Shown piece by piece: positions 19,359 through 27,343 of a stretch of 64,000 bases of DNA. The position numbers were made by a program, and so were the translations under genes. The DNA is taken from assembly GCA_026126025.1 (NCBI GenBank), contig JAHCJZ010000005.1:170205-234204 (forward strand), written 5' to 3'. The number at the start of each line of letters is the position of its first letter. Position 1 is the first letter of the stretch. The notes under the pieces were generated by a model. The model was not told the origin of the DNA. It worked only from the letters and a program-made list of their open reading frames with translations, and ran no database searches. The stretch comes from Bauldia sp. (GTDB taxonomy: Bacteria; Pseudomonadota; Alphaproteobacteria; Rhizobiales; Kaistiaceae).

Positions 19359-20339
19359 TCACCGCCCGCCCGACGCGCTGTCGCGCAGCCGCGGATTGAC
19401 CACCCAGTAGAGGATGTCGACGATGAGGTTGATCACCACGAAGACGAGCGCGACGAAGACGAGATAGGCGGCCATCACCGGCACGTCGACGGCCTGGACC
19501 GAGTTGACGAAGAGCGACCCAACGCCCGGCCACTGGAACACCGTCTCGGTGATGATCGCGAAGGCGATCACCGAGCCGAGCTGAAGCCCCGCGATGGTGA
19601 TCACCGGCACCAGCGTGTTGCGGAGCGCATGGCGGAAATGGATGACGCGGCGCGCGAGCCCCCGCGCCCGCGCGAAGCGGATGTAGTCGGTGCGCAGCAC
19701 CTCCAGCATCTCGGCGCGGACGAGCCGCATGATCAGCGTCAGCTGAAACAGCGACAGCGTGATCGCGGGAAGGATCAGAGATTTGAGGCCGCTTTCGGTG
19801 AGGAAGCCGGTGCGCCACCAGCCGAGATCCACCACCTGGCCGCGTCCGAAGGACGGCAGGACCTGGAGCTCGACCGCGAAGAGGTAGATCAGCCCGATGC
19901 CGATCAGGAAGGTCGGCAGCGACACGCCGATGAGCGACACCGTCATGATGAACGCGGTCTCGACGCTGCGGCGGCGAAGCGCCGTGTAGATGCCGAGGAC
20001 GATGCCGAAGACCAGCGCGATCACCGCCGAGGTGACGGCGAGCTCGATCGTCGCCGGCAGGCGGCTGAGGATGAGATCGCTGACCGGCTGCTGCAGCCGG
20101 TAGGAAATGCCAAAATCGCCCCGCAGGGCGTCGAGCACGAAATGGTAGAATTGGAGATAGAACGGATCGTTGAGGCCGAGCCGGTCGCGGAGTTCGGCAA
20201 TGTCCCCCTGGTTCGCATCCTGCCCCAGCATGGAAGCGACGGGATCGCCGACGAACCGGAAGATCAGGAAAGCGATCAGCGCGACCGCCAGCATGACCAG
20301 GACGGACTGACCCAGACGCCGGGCGATGAACGCTACCAT
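19359..20339 (-). CDS. peptide-type ABC transporter permease (DppB-like)
   Basis: A 326-residue inner-membrane permease of the DppB/OppB family with about six helices. Typical are the N-terminus RRLGQSVLVMLAVALIAFLI, GDFGISYRLQQPVSDLI and the EAA loop RTDYIRFARARGLARRVIHF. It forms the membrane channel together with the DppC-like protein. It is separated from the binding-protein gene by a 67-base gap holding a strong stem-loop. Confidence 0.94.
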   Translation of the reverse strand: MVAFIARRLGQSVLVMLAVALIAFLIFRFVGDPVASMLGQDANQGDIAELRDRLGLNDPFYLQFYHFVLDALRGDFGISYRLQQPVSDLILSRLPATIELAVTSAVIALVFGIVLGIYTALRRRSVETAFIMTVSLIGVSLPTFLIGIGLIYLFAVELQVLPSFGRGQVVDLGWWRTGFLTESGLKSLILPAITLSLFQLTLIMRLVRAEMLEVLRTDYIRFARARGLARRVIHFRHALRNTLVPVITIAGLQLGSVIAFAIITETVFQWPGVGSLFVNSVQAVDVPVMAAYLVFVALVFVVINLIVDILYWVVNPRLRDSASGGR

Positions 20340-20358
20340 GGCGAGCCGCTGTCGGAAG

Positions 20359-20397
20359 ACGGGCCGCGGCGCAGGTCAGCCCCGCGCCGCGGCCCGT
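20359..20397 (-). other. intercistronic stem-loop between binding-protein and permease genes
   Basis: ACGGGCCGCGGCGC (20359-20372) and GCGCCGCGGCCCGT (20384-20397) form a perfect 14 bp stem with an 11-base loop. There is no U-run, so it is probably an mRNA-stabilising or partial termination hairpin, as often seen after binding-protein genes, which need more product than permeases. Confidence 0.7.
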
Positions 20398-20406
20398 CGG
20401 GACTCG

Positions 20407-21987
20407 TCAGTCGAACGTGACCGTCGTCATCAGCGGCTGGTTTTCCGGATGCACGGCGAGCGTGATGTCGTCGCGCATGGCGTAGGCCAGCACCTGGTTG
20501 TGGACCGGCAGGAGAACGCGATCCTCCTGCACCTGCGCCCAGATCGCCGCCACCGTGGCGTCACGGACCGTCTCGTCGGTCTCCGTCGCCAGCGAGATGA
20601 TCATCTCGTCGAGCTCGGGATTGGTGTAGAGGCCGACATTATAGGTGCCGTGCGTCTCGGTCTTGGAGTGGATCAGGTCGTTGAAGATGTAGGCGGAATC
20701 GAAGGTCGGCACGCCCCAGCCGAGGAGGTAGAAGTCGCTCTCATTGTTGAGGATCACCGGCGAGTGCTCGGCGATCGGGCGCGACGCCAGCGTCACCTGG
20801 ATGCCGATCTGCCCGAGCATACCGACATAGGCCTGCGAGATCGCCTCGTCATTGACGTAGCGGTTGTTGGGCGTGTCGAGCGTGACGGTGAACCCGTTGG
20901 CATAGCCGGCCTCGGCCATCAGCTCGCGCGCGCGCTGGACGTTGGCCGGTTCGTAGGCGTCGAGCTCGGGCGTCCAGCCATCGACGAAGGGCGGCGTCGC
21001 AACCCCGGTCGGGATCGAGTAGCCGCGCATGACGATCTGCTGGATCGCGTCGCGGTCGAGGGCAAGCGCCATCGCCTCGCGGACCAGCGGGTCGTTGAAC
21101 GGGTTGCGGTCGGTGATGTTGGACGACCGCAGCGGCTCGTCGCCGAAGCGGTAGCCGAAATAGATCACGCGGTTCTCCGGGCCGGTCTCGACGCGGATGC
21201 CCGCGGTGTTCGACAGGCGCTCGATGTCCTGCACCGGCACGTCCTGCACGATGTCGACGTTCCCCGAGAGGAGCGCTGCGACGCGGGTCGCATTGTCGGC
21301 GATCGGCAGGTAGATGATCTCGGTCACCTCCGGCGGCGTCTCCGCCCAGTGGCCCTCATAGAGCGCCAGCACGGTCTCGACGTCGACCTCGCGCGACACC
21401 AGCATGTAGGGGCCGGTGCCGTTGGTGTTGAGGACGGCGTAGTTGCTCTCGCCAGCGGCAAAGTCCTGGACCTCCTGGAGGTCGTGTTCCTCCGACCAGG
21501 TCTTGTCCATGATGAAGGTGTTGGTGAGGTTGTTCGGATAGATCGGCGACGGGCCGCTCATCTTCACCTCGACCGTGTAGTCGTCGATCGCGGTGACGCT
21601 CTCCACCGTCGCGTGGAGCTGGCGCATGTTGGACGAGGCAGAGCGCGCACGGTCCAGCGAGAAGACGACGTCTTCGGCGGTGAAGGCGTTGCCGTTGTGG
21701 AAGGTGACGCCCTGGCGGAGCTCGAACACCCATACCGTCGGGTCGTCTTCCTTGACGTACCAGTCGAGGGCGAGGCGCGGCTGGAGGGCGCCGGCCGTGT
21801 CGCGGTCGACCAGCGTCTCGTAGATGTGGTGGGCGAGGTTGTGCGTGACGCCCTGGTTCTGCGAATGCGGATCGAGCGTCAGCGCATCGGAGGCACGGGC
21901 CCAGCGCACCGTCTCCGCCTGCGCAACCCCGGCGAGCATGGTCGCGCCAAGCAGGACACCTGCGGCGCGGGCGAGAAATTTCGACAT
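20407..21987 (-). CDS. peptide-type ABC transporter substrate-binding protein
   Basis: A 526-residue periplasmic binding protein of the SBP_bac_5 family (DppA/OppA type). The signal peptide is MSKFLARAAGVLLGATMLAG with cleavage after AQA (residue about 25). Typical motifs are LDPHSQNQGVTHNLAHHIYE and TWVFELRQGVTFHNGNAFTA-like (here VWVFELRQGVTFHNG). The ATG at 21985-21987 was chosen because GGGGAGA precedes it. It is the first gene of the four-gene importer operon. The ligand could be peptides, but the family also takes other solutes. Confidence 0.94.
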   Translation of the reverse strand: MSKFLARAAGVLLGATMLAGVAQAETVRWARASDALTLDPHSQNQGVTHNLAHHIYETLVDRDTAGALQPRLALDWYVKEDDPTVWVFELRQGVTFHNGNAFTAEDVVFSLDRARSASSNMRQLHATVESVTAIDDYTVEVKMSGPSPIYPNNLTNTFIMDKTWSEEHDLQEVQDFAAGESNYAVLNTNGTGPYMLVSREVDVETVLALYEGHWAETPPEVTEIIYLPIADNATRVAALLSGNVDIVQDVPVQDIERLSNTAGIRVETGPENRVIYFGYRFGDEPLRSSNITDRNPFNDPLVREAMALALDRDAIQQIVMRGYSIPTGVATPPFVDGWTPELDAYEPANVQRARELMAEAGYANGFTVTLDTPNNRYVNDEAISQAYVGMLGQIGIQVTLASRPIAEHSPVILNNESDFYLLGWGVPTFDSAYIFNDLIHSKTETHGTYNVGLYTNPELDEMIISLATETDETVRDATVAAIWAQVQEDRVLLPVHNQVLAYAMRDDITLAVHPENQPLMTTVTFD

Positions 21988-22373
21988 CGGTTGTCTCCCC
22001 TTATCGTTCTGCCCCGGTCTTGTCCGGGGCACCTGAGGCGAGCAAAGCGTCTTTCCGCGATACGCGCAATAGACCACCCCCGAAGGCATCGCCTTTGGCA
22101 AAGCCCGCTCGCGAGATCACCTCACGCTAGAAGAGGATTCTAGCCCGCGGCGGGAAACCGTTTTGGGCGATCGGCCCGCGGGATGCTCCTGCACGCAACG
22201 ATTGCTGACTTGTGCCCAAGGCTAGGGCGCGCTGTCGCTCAACAGTCGCCGAAGCACGCCGCCGGCTGCAGCGGTGTCGGAGAACCGGCAGAAGCGGCGG
22301 GTCGCCCCGCCGCAGATGGATGACCGGACAGGCCATCGCTGCTAGACTGCGGCAGGCGAATGGGGTGGGTGGC
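21988..22373. promoter_or_regulatory. divergent intergenic region
   Basis: A 386-base stretch between the ABC importer operon (leftward) and a small exported protein gene (rightward), so it should hold both promoters. It includes a short palindromic repeat, ccccggtcttgtccgggg at about 22011-22028, similar to repeats elsewhere in the window. I see no gene and no recognisable operator. Confidence 0.4.
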
Positions 22374-22802
22374 ATGCTTCGACGTTCCGTTCTCATGGTC
22401 GCCACAGCGTCAGCATTCGGCGTCGCCGCCTCTCCGCTCGGCGCGGCGGTCAACGTCATCAACGGCATCGGCCGGTCGGTGACGGTCCAGATCGGCTACT
22501 CCGACGAGAACGGCAACGTTTCGGAGTGGACTGCCTTCACGATCGAGCCCTGCTTCTACCTCACGCTCGACGAGGCGCCCGATCTGAGGCTTCTCTTCCC
22601 GACCTACCTCGACGCACGCATCAACCCGGACACCGGCGCGATCGACTACCAGGTCCTGCTGCTCACCCAGCCCGCGACGCTGGCGTTGTTCAACGCCGAC
22701 CCGCTGATCATGTTCGACGGGTTAGGCCGCAACGACTGCGGCCTTTCCGACGCGCTCGGCGATCCCGCTGCGCCCACGCCCGCCGGGGAAGTGAAAAAAT
22801 AG
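22374..22802 (+). CDS. small exported protein of unknown function
   Basis: A 142-residue protein with a signal peptide (MLRRSVLMVATASAFGVAAS, cleavage after about residue 24, GAA). The mature part begins VNVINGIGRSVTVQIGYSDE and is predicted mostly beta-structured, with two cysteines (one in EPCFYLTLDEAP, one in NDCGLSD) that could form a disulfide. I recognise no family. The ATG at 22374 is preferred because earlier starts would put the signal peptide inside the chain. Nearby genes give no functional hint. Confidence 0.65.
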   Translation: MLRRSVLMVATASAFGVAASPLGAAVNVINGIGRSVTVQIGYSDENGNVSEWTAFTIEPCFYLTLDEAPDLRLLFPTYLDARINPDTGAIDYQVLLLTQPATLALFNADPLIMFDGLGRNDCGLSDALGDPAAPTPAGEVKK

Positions 22803-22969
22803 CGTCCACCACAAGCCGCCGTTGCGACGAATGCCCATAGGCTTTGCCGACAGCGTGGCCCGACTTCCTGCTGGCCCGTCCGTGCCCGTCCACCACCATC
22901 TCCGCTATGGAAATGGCACAGGGCCGGCCGCTTCCCCTTGCCTCCCGGGCGTGCGCGCCTTGCGCCGGG

Positions 22970-23440
22970 CTATCCTGCCGCCTTCTTCACCAGCGCGATG
23001 ATTCTCGCCTCATCGGCCGCGGTCAGGCGGGTGATCCCGAACGCGACCGGCCACATCGTGCCGTCGTCGAGCTTCGCCTTGTCGCTGAATCCGAGCGTGG
23101 GGTAGCGCGACTTGAATTTCGCCGCGTCCTGGAAGTGGCAGATCATGTCGTCGCCCAGCGCATAAGCGGGCATGCCGTACCAGAGCTTCGCCTTGAGCTG
23201 GGGCGCGGCCTCCTTGATTAGGGCATGAAGGCGCTGGCCAAGGCTGCGATCCGGCTCCGGCATCTCCGCGATCCGGTCCACCACCGCCTGCTCGGCGGCC
23301 GCCTCCTTGTCGGCCTTCGAGCCCCCGCGCCGCGCGGCCTTTAGTTCGTCGGCGCGGTCCTTCATCGCCTGACGTTCCTCGGCGGAGAAGCCACCGGATT
23401 TGGCGGCCGATTTCTTCGCGGATTTCTGTACCGTCTTCAT
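22970..23440 (-). CDS. DUF1801 domain protein
   Basis: A 156-residue protein. The N-terminal 35 residues are lysine- and alanine-rich (MKTVQKSAKKSAAKSGG). The DUF1801 core follows at about residues 75-156: KLWYGMPAYALGDDMICHFQ, then RYPTLGFSDKAKLDDGTMWP. The family includes proteins described as iron-chaperone-like (frataxin-like fold), but no function is established here. The ATG at 23438-23440 has GGGAGAGG upstream. Transcribed alone. Confidence 0.85.
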   Translation of the reverse strand: MKTVQKSAKKSAAKSGGFSAEERQAMKDRADELKAARRGGSKADKEAAAEQAVVDRIAEMPEPDRSLGQRLHALIKEAAPQLKAKLWYGMPAYALGDDMICHFQDAAKFKSRYPTLGFSDKAKLDDGTMWPVAFGITRLTAADEARIIALVKKAAG

Positions 23441-23964
23441 CGCAACCTCTCCCATGCCACGCACTCTCGCCGAACAGCACGCTGGCGCGCGGGTCGGCAA
23501 TCAATATCCCGTTGGCTATGAGTAATACGTAACGCACCTGGTGCGGTCGTCAAGCGGTGCGGAGAGCTCCCAGAGCGACTTCCCCTGCCAGCGCCGCCAC
23601 GCGAGCAGCCTAGCGCCGGGCTTTGGCCCGCTCCCCGAGTCTCGATGAAGGACACCGGGTCAAACTTGAATGAATAAGTTCAGTAAACGACTGTTGACAA
23701 GACTGGCGAGGCACGTCGCGCAAACGAATAATCTATAGGACTCAACAGAATAACTGCTCGTGAACACGGTGCCTGCTTCGACCACCCTAAAATTTGGGGG
23801 GACGGATGTTTTCACGCGGCGTAGCATGGCGGGTGCAGGAGACGTGAAAGCCACGTCTCAAAGCAATGATCCCCCGCAGAATCGCGGCGCCCTCGGAGGG
23901 CGCCGACGACGCAGCGACTGCGTCGCGACAATGAAAATGGGGGGCAACCCAGGGAGGGAACAGG
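23441..23964 (+). promoter_or_regulatory. long, relatively AT-rich upstream region of PQQ dehydrogenase 1
   Basis: This 524-base stretch has no credible gene. Its middle (about 23655-23790) is clearly more AT-rich than the surroundings. It contains a CCCTAAaATTtGGG inverted repeat at 23785-23798, and near the start of the dehydrogenase two perfect hairpins, ggcgccctcggagggcgcc (about 23887-23905) and gacgcagcgactgcgtc (about 23908-23924). The leader could therefore be structured, but I recognise no known riboswitch. GGGAGGG lies just before the gene start. Confidence 0.5.
23784..23799. promoter_or_regulatory. candidate operator shared with the second PQQ dehydrogenase
   Basis: ACCCTAAAATTTGGGG matches the perfect palindrome TACCCTAATATTAGGGTA found upstream of the second PQQ dehydrogenase at 62767-62784 in 12 of the 14 core positions (CCCTAAnATTnGGG). 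It lies about 166 bases before the dehydrogenase start. No regulator is known to me for this motif. Confidence 0.5.
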
Positions 23965-25755
23965 ATGCATACCGCGACTGGACGTATCAGCATGACGCTT
24001 GCCGGCGCGCTCCTCGCATCGGCACTCGCGATGCCGGCGATGGCGGAATCGCCGGTGACCGACGAGCGGCTCGCCAACGCCGACTCCGAGCCCCAGAACT
24101 GGCTGACCACCGGTCAGAACTACGGCGGCAACCGCTATTCGCGGCTGGACGAGATCAACACCAGCAACGTCGCCAATCTTCGCGTCGCCTACACCTTCCC
24201 GATCTCCAGCGTCTTCGCCGGCCGCTCGGGCAGCGTGATCGACACCAACCCGCTGGTCGACGAAGGGATCATGTATTTCGAGGACGGCCAGGGCGTCTTC
24301 TACAAGATCGACGTCAGCGCCGGGAACACGACCAGCCTCGTCTGGACGGCGGACGCGACCGTCGCCAAGGACGTCGGCGGCGCGACCCGCGGCTTCGCCC
24401 TTCTCGACAACATGCTCGTCAAGTGCATGGGCGACGGCCGGACCGTCGCGATCGATCGCGACTCCGGCGACTTCCTCTGGGACGTCCAGCGCATGGGCAT
24501 CGACCATCCCGGAAGCGCCGGCATCAACGTCGAGAGCGAGGGCTGCACGGGCGGCACCATGGCCATGGGCGGTCATGTGATCGTGGCGAACGGCTTCGGC
24601 GACGGCGGCAACCGCGGCTATGTCGAGGCGCTCGACGCATCCAACGGCGATGAGCTGTGGCGCTGGTACGCGATCCCCGGACCGGGCGAGGCCGGCCACG
24701 AAACCTGGGCCGACGACCACAATGCGTGGAAGACCGGCGGCGCGGGCATGTGGACGGCCGGCACCTATGATCCCGAGAGCCGCCTCACCTATTGGGGCAC
24801 GGCGAACCCGGTGCCGATGTTCGACCCCGAGTTCCGCCCGGGCGACAACCTCTACACCGACTCGCTCGTCGTGCTCGACATCGATACCGGCGAGCTCGCC
24901 TGGTACTTCCAGTACGTCCCGAACGAGTCATGGGACTATGACGAGAACGGCGTCCACATGCTGCTCGACGGCAACCGGGTCGCCCACTTCGCCCGCAACG
25001 GCTTCTTCTATCAGTTCGATCGCACGACGGGCGAGTTCCTCAGCAACGGGCAGTATGTCGACGAGCTAAACTGGACCTCCGGCCTCGATCCGAAGACGGG
25101 CCTGCCGGTCGAGTTCAATCCCGACCTCGACGTCCAGGAATACATCCCCGAAACCCGGTGGCTGCGCGGCGAGACGCTCGACGAGAACGCGATCACCTGC
25201 CCGAACCTCACCGGCGGCGTGCGCTGGCAGTATCCGGCCTACAATCCGGACACCGGCATCGCCTACGCGGCGGCGAGCGACGGCTGCTTCAAGATCGAGG
25301 TGGTGCCGGCCGTGTCGCTCGGCCCGGATGGCGGCTTCGACGACGAAGCGGCGAGCATCCACGGCTTCCACGGCGACTTCGCCGCGGTCGTGATCGACGA
25401 CAGCACCGGGGCGTTCCTGCTGGGCGCCATGTGGGCCGTCGACGCCAATGCGAACCAGCTCCTGGCGACCCACCAGCGGCCGTTCGTGTACGAGTCCGGC
25501 GTCACCGTCACCGCGGGCGGCCTCGTCCTCACCTCGACGATCGACGGATGGGTCTTTGCCCATGACGCCGAGACGCTCGAAGTGCTGTGGGAGTTCGACA
25601 TGGGCACGCCGTCTCGCGGCACGCCCATCAGCTTCGCGGTCGACGGCAAGCAGTACATCGCCGTCATCGCGTCAGCGAACCCGCCGGCGGGCACCTTCCA
25701 GGGCTCGACCCGGAACATGACGAGCGGCGCAGCCCTGTACGTGTTCACCCTGTAA
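23965..25755 (+). CDS. PQQ-dependent alcohol-type dehydrogenase 1 (exported quinoprotein)
   Basis: A 596-residue quinoprotein of the methanol/ethanol dehydrogenase family, exported by a signal peptide (cleavage after PAMA, residue about 27). It should oxidise an alcohol in the periplasm and pass electrons to a c-type cytochrome. The metal-site landmark YWGTANPVPMFD and RPGDNLYTDSLVVLD are present. The catalytic region reads NESWDYDENG: the second Asp of DYD is the extra residue that coordinates lanthanides in XoxF/PedH-type enzymes, where calcium enzymes have Ala, Ser or Thr. The adjacent cysteine pair usual near PQQ is missing; the matching place reads KDVGGATRGFA. Confidence 0.92.
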   Translation: MHTATGRISMTLAGALLASALAMPAMAESPVTDERLANADSEPQNWLTTGQNYGGNRYSRLDEINTSNVANLRVAYTFPISSVFAGRSGSVIDTNPLVDEGIMYFEDGQGVFYKIDVSAGNTTSLVWTADATVAKDVGGATRGFALLDNMLVKCMGDGRTVAIDRDSGDFLWDVQRMGIDHPGSAGINVESEGCTGGTMAMGGHVIVANGFGDGGNRGYVEALDASNGDELWRWYAIPGPGEAGHETWADDHNAWKTGGAGMWTAGTYDPESRLTYWGTANPVPMFDPEFRPGDNLYTDSLVVLDIDTGELAWYFQYVPNESWDYDENGVHMLLDGNRVAHFARNGFFYQFDRTTGEFLSNGQYVDELNWTSGLDPKTGLPVEFNPDLDVQEYIPETRWLRGETLDENAITCPNLTGGVRWQYPAYNPDTGIAYAAASDGCFKIEVVPAVSLGPDGGFDDEAASIHGFHGDFAAVVIDDSTGAFLLGAMWAVDANANQLLATHQRPFVYESGVTVTAGGLVLTSTIDGWVFAHDAETLEVLWEFDMGTPSRGTPISFAVDGKQYIAVIASANPPAGTFQGSTRNMTSGAALYVFTL

Positions 25756-25771
25756 CCGGCTGCGTTAATCT

Positions 25772-25804
25772 GAAGGGCGGGCCGTCTCCCGAGGCCCGCC
25801 CTTC
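25772..25804 (+). terminator. stem-loop after PQQ dehydrogenase 1
   Basis: GAAGGGCGGGCC (25772-25783) pairs perfectly with GGCCCGCCCTTC (25793-25804), leaving a 9-base loop. Only a short pyrimidine run follows, so it may end transcription partially and leave some read-through into the pentapeptide gene that starts six bases on. Confidence 0.65.
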
Positions 25805-25809
25805 CCTTC

Positions 25810-27276
25810 ATGAGCGGCATTTCGATGCGCAGGATCGCGATTTTCGCAGGGCTGGCCTCGGTGGCCATTCTGGCCGCCGACGGCTTCGCTCAGGGCGAGA
25901 TCGACTTCGAGCCGTCCGTCTGGGACCTCGAGCTCGGCCTCCATGCCAGGGAGCTCCCGGACGAGCAGTTCGTCGACTATGCCTGCGGCACCAATGGCGG
26001 ACCGCCCTCGGGCGTCATCGCCGGCTGGACCGACTACGCCCGCTGCAACGCCGAAGCCGCCACCGGCTGGCATGAGGTCTATTTCCAGTACGACGATCTC
26101 TTCGAGCTCGTCGCCCGGGCGCGCGGCGACCAGGTGCGCGCCGCGCTCTTCGCCAACACCACGGTCTATTCCAGGCCGGTGATCGCGTCCGCGCTGTTCG
26201 ACGATGACGGCTTCATGCGCGGACTGCGGCTGGTGACCGATCCACGGAACGAGACCCGGCGCGAGCTCGCCTACACGCTCAGCGGCTATCTCCAGGCGCG
26301 CTATGACGGGGACTGGCAGTGCGAGAACCTGCCGCGCCTCGAAGGCGAGGCGGCGGTCCAGAACATCTACATCAAGAAGCTGTGCACGCTCGAGAACGCG
26401 GCGACCGGCATCATGCGCAGCATCGAGACGCACTTCTACCGCCGTCCCGGGCAGAGCATCCTCGATGCGAACAACCTCCCCACCGAGGGCTATTTCGAGA
26501 GCCTGACCCGGTTCGAGGAATTCCTCGTCGGCGAGATAGAGAACCGCGACGAGCGGCTGGCCGAGATCGCCGCGCTCCCGCCCGTCGAAGAGGATCCGCT
26601 CGTCGTCCGGGCGCGGGATTGCCCGGGCTGCGACCTCTCCGGCGCATCGCTGCGCCGCGCCGACCTTCGCGGCGCCAACCTCGCCGGCGCCAATCTCGAA
26701 GGCGCCAGCCTTCACGCCGCCGACCTGACGGGGGCGAACCTGGCCGGCGCCAATCTCGGCAACGCCAATCTGAACCGGGCCATCCTGACGCGGGCGAACC
26801 TTTCGGGCGCCGTCCTGTCAGGCGCGATGGCCTACCAGGCGCGTTTCGACGGCGCCGACCTCAGCGACGTCATGGGCGTCCTCTTCCTCGCCGCCCGCTC
26901 CCGGATGCTCAGCGCGACGCTCAACGGCGCCGCCTTCTTCGACGCCAACCTCGAATCCGTCATCATGAGCAATGTCGAGGCCGTCGGAGCCACGATCCAG
27001 AGCTCGCGTCTGTGGAATGCCCAGATGACCCGGTCCGACTTCACCGGCGCCTCCCTCGCCGGCTCCGATCTCCTGAACGCCACCCTGACGCTGGCGACGC
27101 TGGCCGGCGCCAACTTCCGCAACACGAATCTGAGCGAGGTGGACTTCCGCGATTCCGACCTGACGAACGCCAACCTCTCCGGATCGCTGATGACCAACGC
27201 CCTTCTCGGCCGCGCAAATGTCGAGGGCGCCATTTTCGACGGCGCGCGGCTCCCTGCCGGATTCACCCCGCCCTAG
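25810..27276 (+). CDS. exported pentapeptide-repeat protein 1
   Basis: A 488-residue protein. The N-terminal signal peptide ends at about residue 28 (DGFAQ). Residues about 30-265 form a separate domain with several cysteines (YACGTNGG, DYARCNAE, DWQCENLP, KKLCTLEN) that I do not recognise. The C-terminal 215 residues are pentapeptide repeats (A[D/N]LxG pattern), opening with DCPGCDLSGASLRRADLRGA. The same CPGCDL opening occurs in the other pentapeptide protein of this window. It follows PQQ dehydrogenase 1 by 54 bases. ATG at 25810 is used; an ATG five codons on (MRRIAIFAG) is equally likely. Confidence 0.88.
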   Translation: MSGISMRRIAIFAGLASVAILAADGFAQGEIDFEPSVWDLELGLHARELPDEQFVDYACGTNGGPPSGVIAGWTDYARCNAEAATGWHEVYFQYDDLFELVARARGDQVRAALFANTTVYSRPVIASALFDDDGFMRGLRLVTDPRNETRRELAYTLSGYLQARYDGDWQCENLPRLEGEAAVQNIYIKKLCTLENAATGIMRSIETHFYRRPGQSILDANNLPTEGYFESLTRFEEFLVGEIENRDERLAEIAALPPVEEDPLVVRARDCPGCDLSGASLRRADLRGANLAGANLEGASLHAADLTGANLAGANLGNANLNRAILTRANLSGAVLSGAMAYQARFDGADLSDVMGVLFLAARSRMLSATLNGAAFFDANLESVIMSNVEAVGATIQSSRLWNAQMTRSDFTGASLAGSDLLNATLTLATLAGANFRNTNLSEVDFRDSDLTNANLSGSLMTNALLGRANVEGAIFDGARLPAGFTPP

Positions 27277-27324
27277 AGCATGATCCGAAAAAGTGGATGC
27301 CGGTTTTGCGACAAGATCATGCTC
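27276..27324. repeat. 49 bp GAGCATGATC repeat, copy 1
   Basis: Starts GAGCATGATCCGAAAAAGTG and ends GATCATGCTC, forming inverted ends. The reverse complement of the copy at 57875-57923 matches it at 47 of 49 positions. It directly abuts the stop codon of the pentapeptide gene (CTAGAGCATG). Confidence 0.85.
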
Positions 27325-27343
27325 CGAGAAAAGAGCTAGCGCC

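Noticed and set aside
23694..23699. TTGACA as a -35 promoter box for PQQ dehydrogenase 1
   Set aside because: No acceptable -10 sequence lies at 16-18 bases; the nearest AT-rich stretch is too far.
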